The position numbers were made by a program, and so were the translations under genes. Positions 63,852 through 64,000 of a stretch of DNA of 64,000 nt are shown here, piece by piece. The stretch is from Gracilariopsis chorda. Its lineage: Eukaryota > Rhodophyta > Florideophyceae > Gracilariales > Gracilariaceae. How positions within the stretch are numbered: position 1 is the first letter of the stretch; each line of letters opens with the position of its first letter. The notes beneath the pieces were generated by a model that was given only the letters and a program-made list of their open reading frames with translations, was not told where the DNA came from and did not search any database. The DNA lies in NCBI GenBank assembly GCA_003194525.1, contig NBIV01000004.1:372001-436000 (forward strand), written 5' to 3'.

Positions 63852-64000
63852 TAGTGCAATGCCCGGAAGCGCAAGTGCACCGAAAGATGTTCGGGATTTT
63901 TCCTCGCTAGAGGTGAGCCCAGTTGGGTATAGCCGTCCCAGTAGTGACGTGGCACCACTATGTCGGTTTGTAAGGCCGAGGCCACCCGTCGCGACTTGCG
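63852..64000. repeat. Probable start of a third LTR of the solo-LTR family, cut by the window end
   Basis: TCTAGTGCAATGCCCGG resembles the family start TGAAGTGCAACGCCC. The element cannot be confirmed without the other end. Confidence 0.3.

Overview
The window looks like nuclear DNA of an intron-poor photosynthetic eukaryote. Two proteins begin with plastid-type transit peptides (a BASS transporter and a PDZ protein). The rest of the gene set is eukaryotic: AP-3 sigma, a PP6-type SAPS subunit, the SMC5/6 subunit Nse3, mitochondrial IF1 and a glutathione-degradation GATase. Almost every gene is a single open frame; only IF1 shows a convincing intron. Compact gene islands beside dense mobile DNA, with Harbinger and DUF6818-type proteins, fit a florideophyte red alga such as Chondrus crispus. 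That assignment is an inference, not something the sequence proves.

Positions 1-18,106 are a gene island. In order it holds: a plastid BASS transporter (-, its C-terminus off the left edge), AP-3 sigma (+), a SAPS-domain protein (-), Nse3 (-), two-exon mitochondrial IF1 (-), a large Dug3-Dug2 fusion enzyme (+) and a plastid PDZ protein (-). The intergenic stretches of 0.4-3.1 kb show no convincing gene.

Positions 18,109-37,855 are a stack of nested mobile elements that can be dissected from terminal repeats and target duplications. An intact Tc1 element (Tc1-A) sits in the left TA of a second Tc1 (Tc1-B). Tc1-B carries a piggyBac in one terminal repeat (TTAA duplicated) and a solo LTR in the other (AGTTT duplicated). 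Next comes a copia LTR split by a third Tc1 (Tc1-C). Tc1-C is split by a 9.07-kb Harbinger-like element, which itself contains a decayed Helitron. A copia pol fragment follows.

Positions ~37,860-50,975 form an unusual block, possibly one large DNA transposon whose ends I could not define. It holds a CACTA/Plavaka-like transposase remnant, a coiled-coil protein, a beta-class N4/N6 DNA methyltransferase joined to a SET domain, a multi-pass membrane protein and a Gly-rich coiled-coil protein. The frames are interrupted mainly by isolated in-frame stops. By eye the plus strand is C-rich on the left and G-rich on the right, with large palindromes at 47.6 and 49.9 kb.

Positions ~51,540-64,000 are a head-to-tail array of minus-strand Ty1/copia elements. 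Each complete LTR (56,171-56,690 and 61,202-61,769) serves both as 5' LTR of one copy and 3' LTR of the next. The primer-binding site matches the anticodon arm of initiator tRNA-Met (half-tRNA priming, as in Drosophila copia and yeast Ty5). A second solo LTR interrupts copy A, and a third copy of that LTR family probably begins near 63,852. Most elements are dead; Tc1-A is the one that looks intact.
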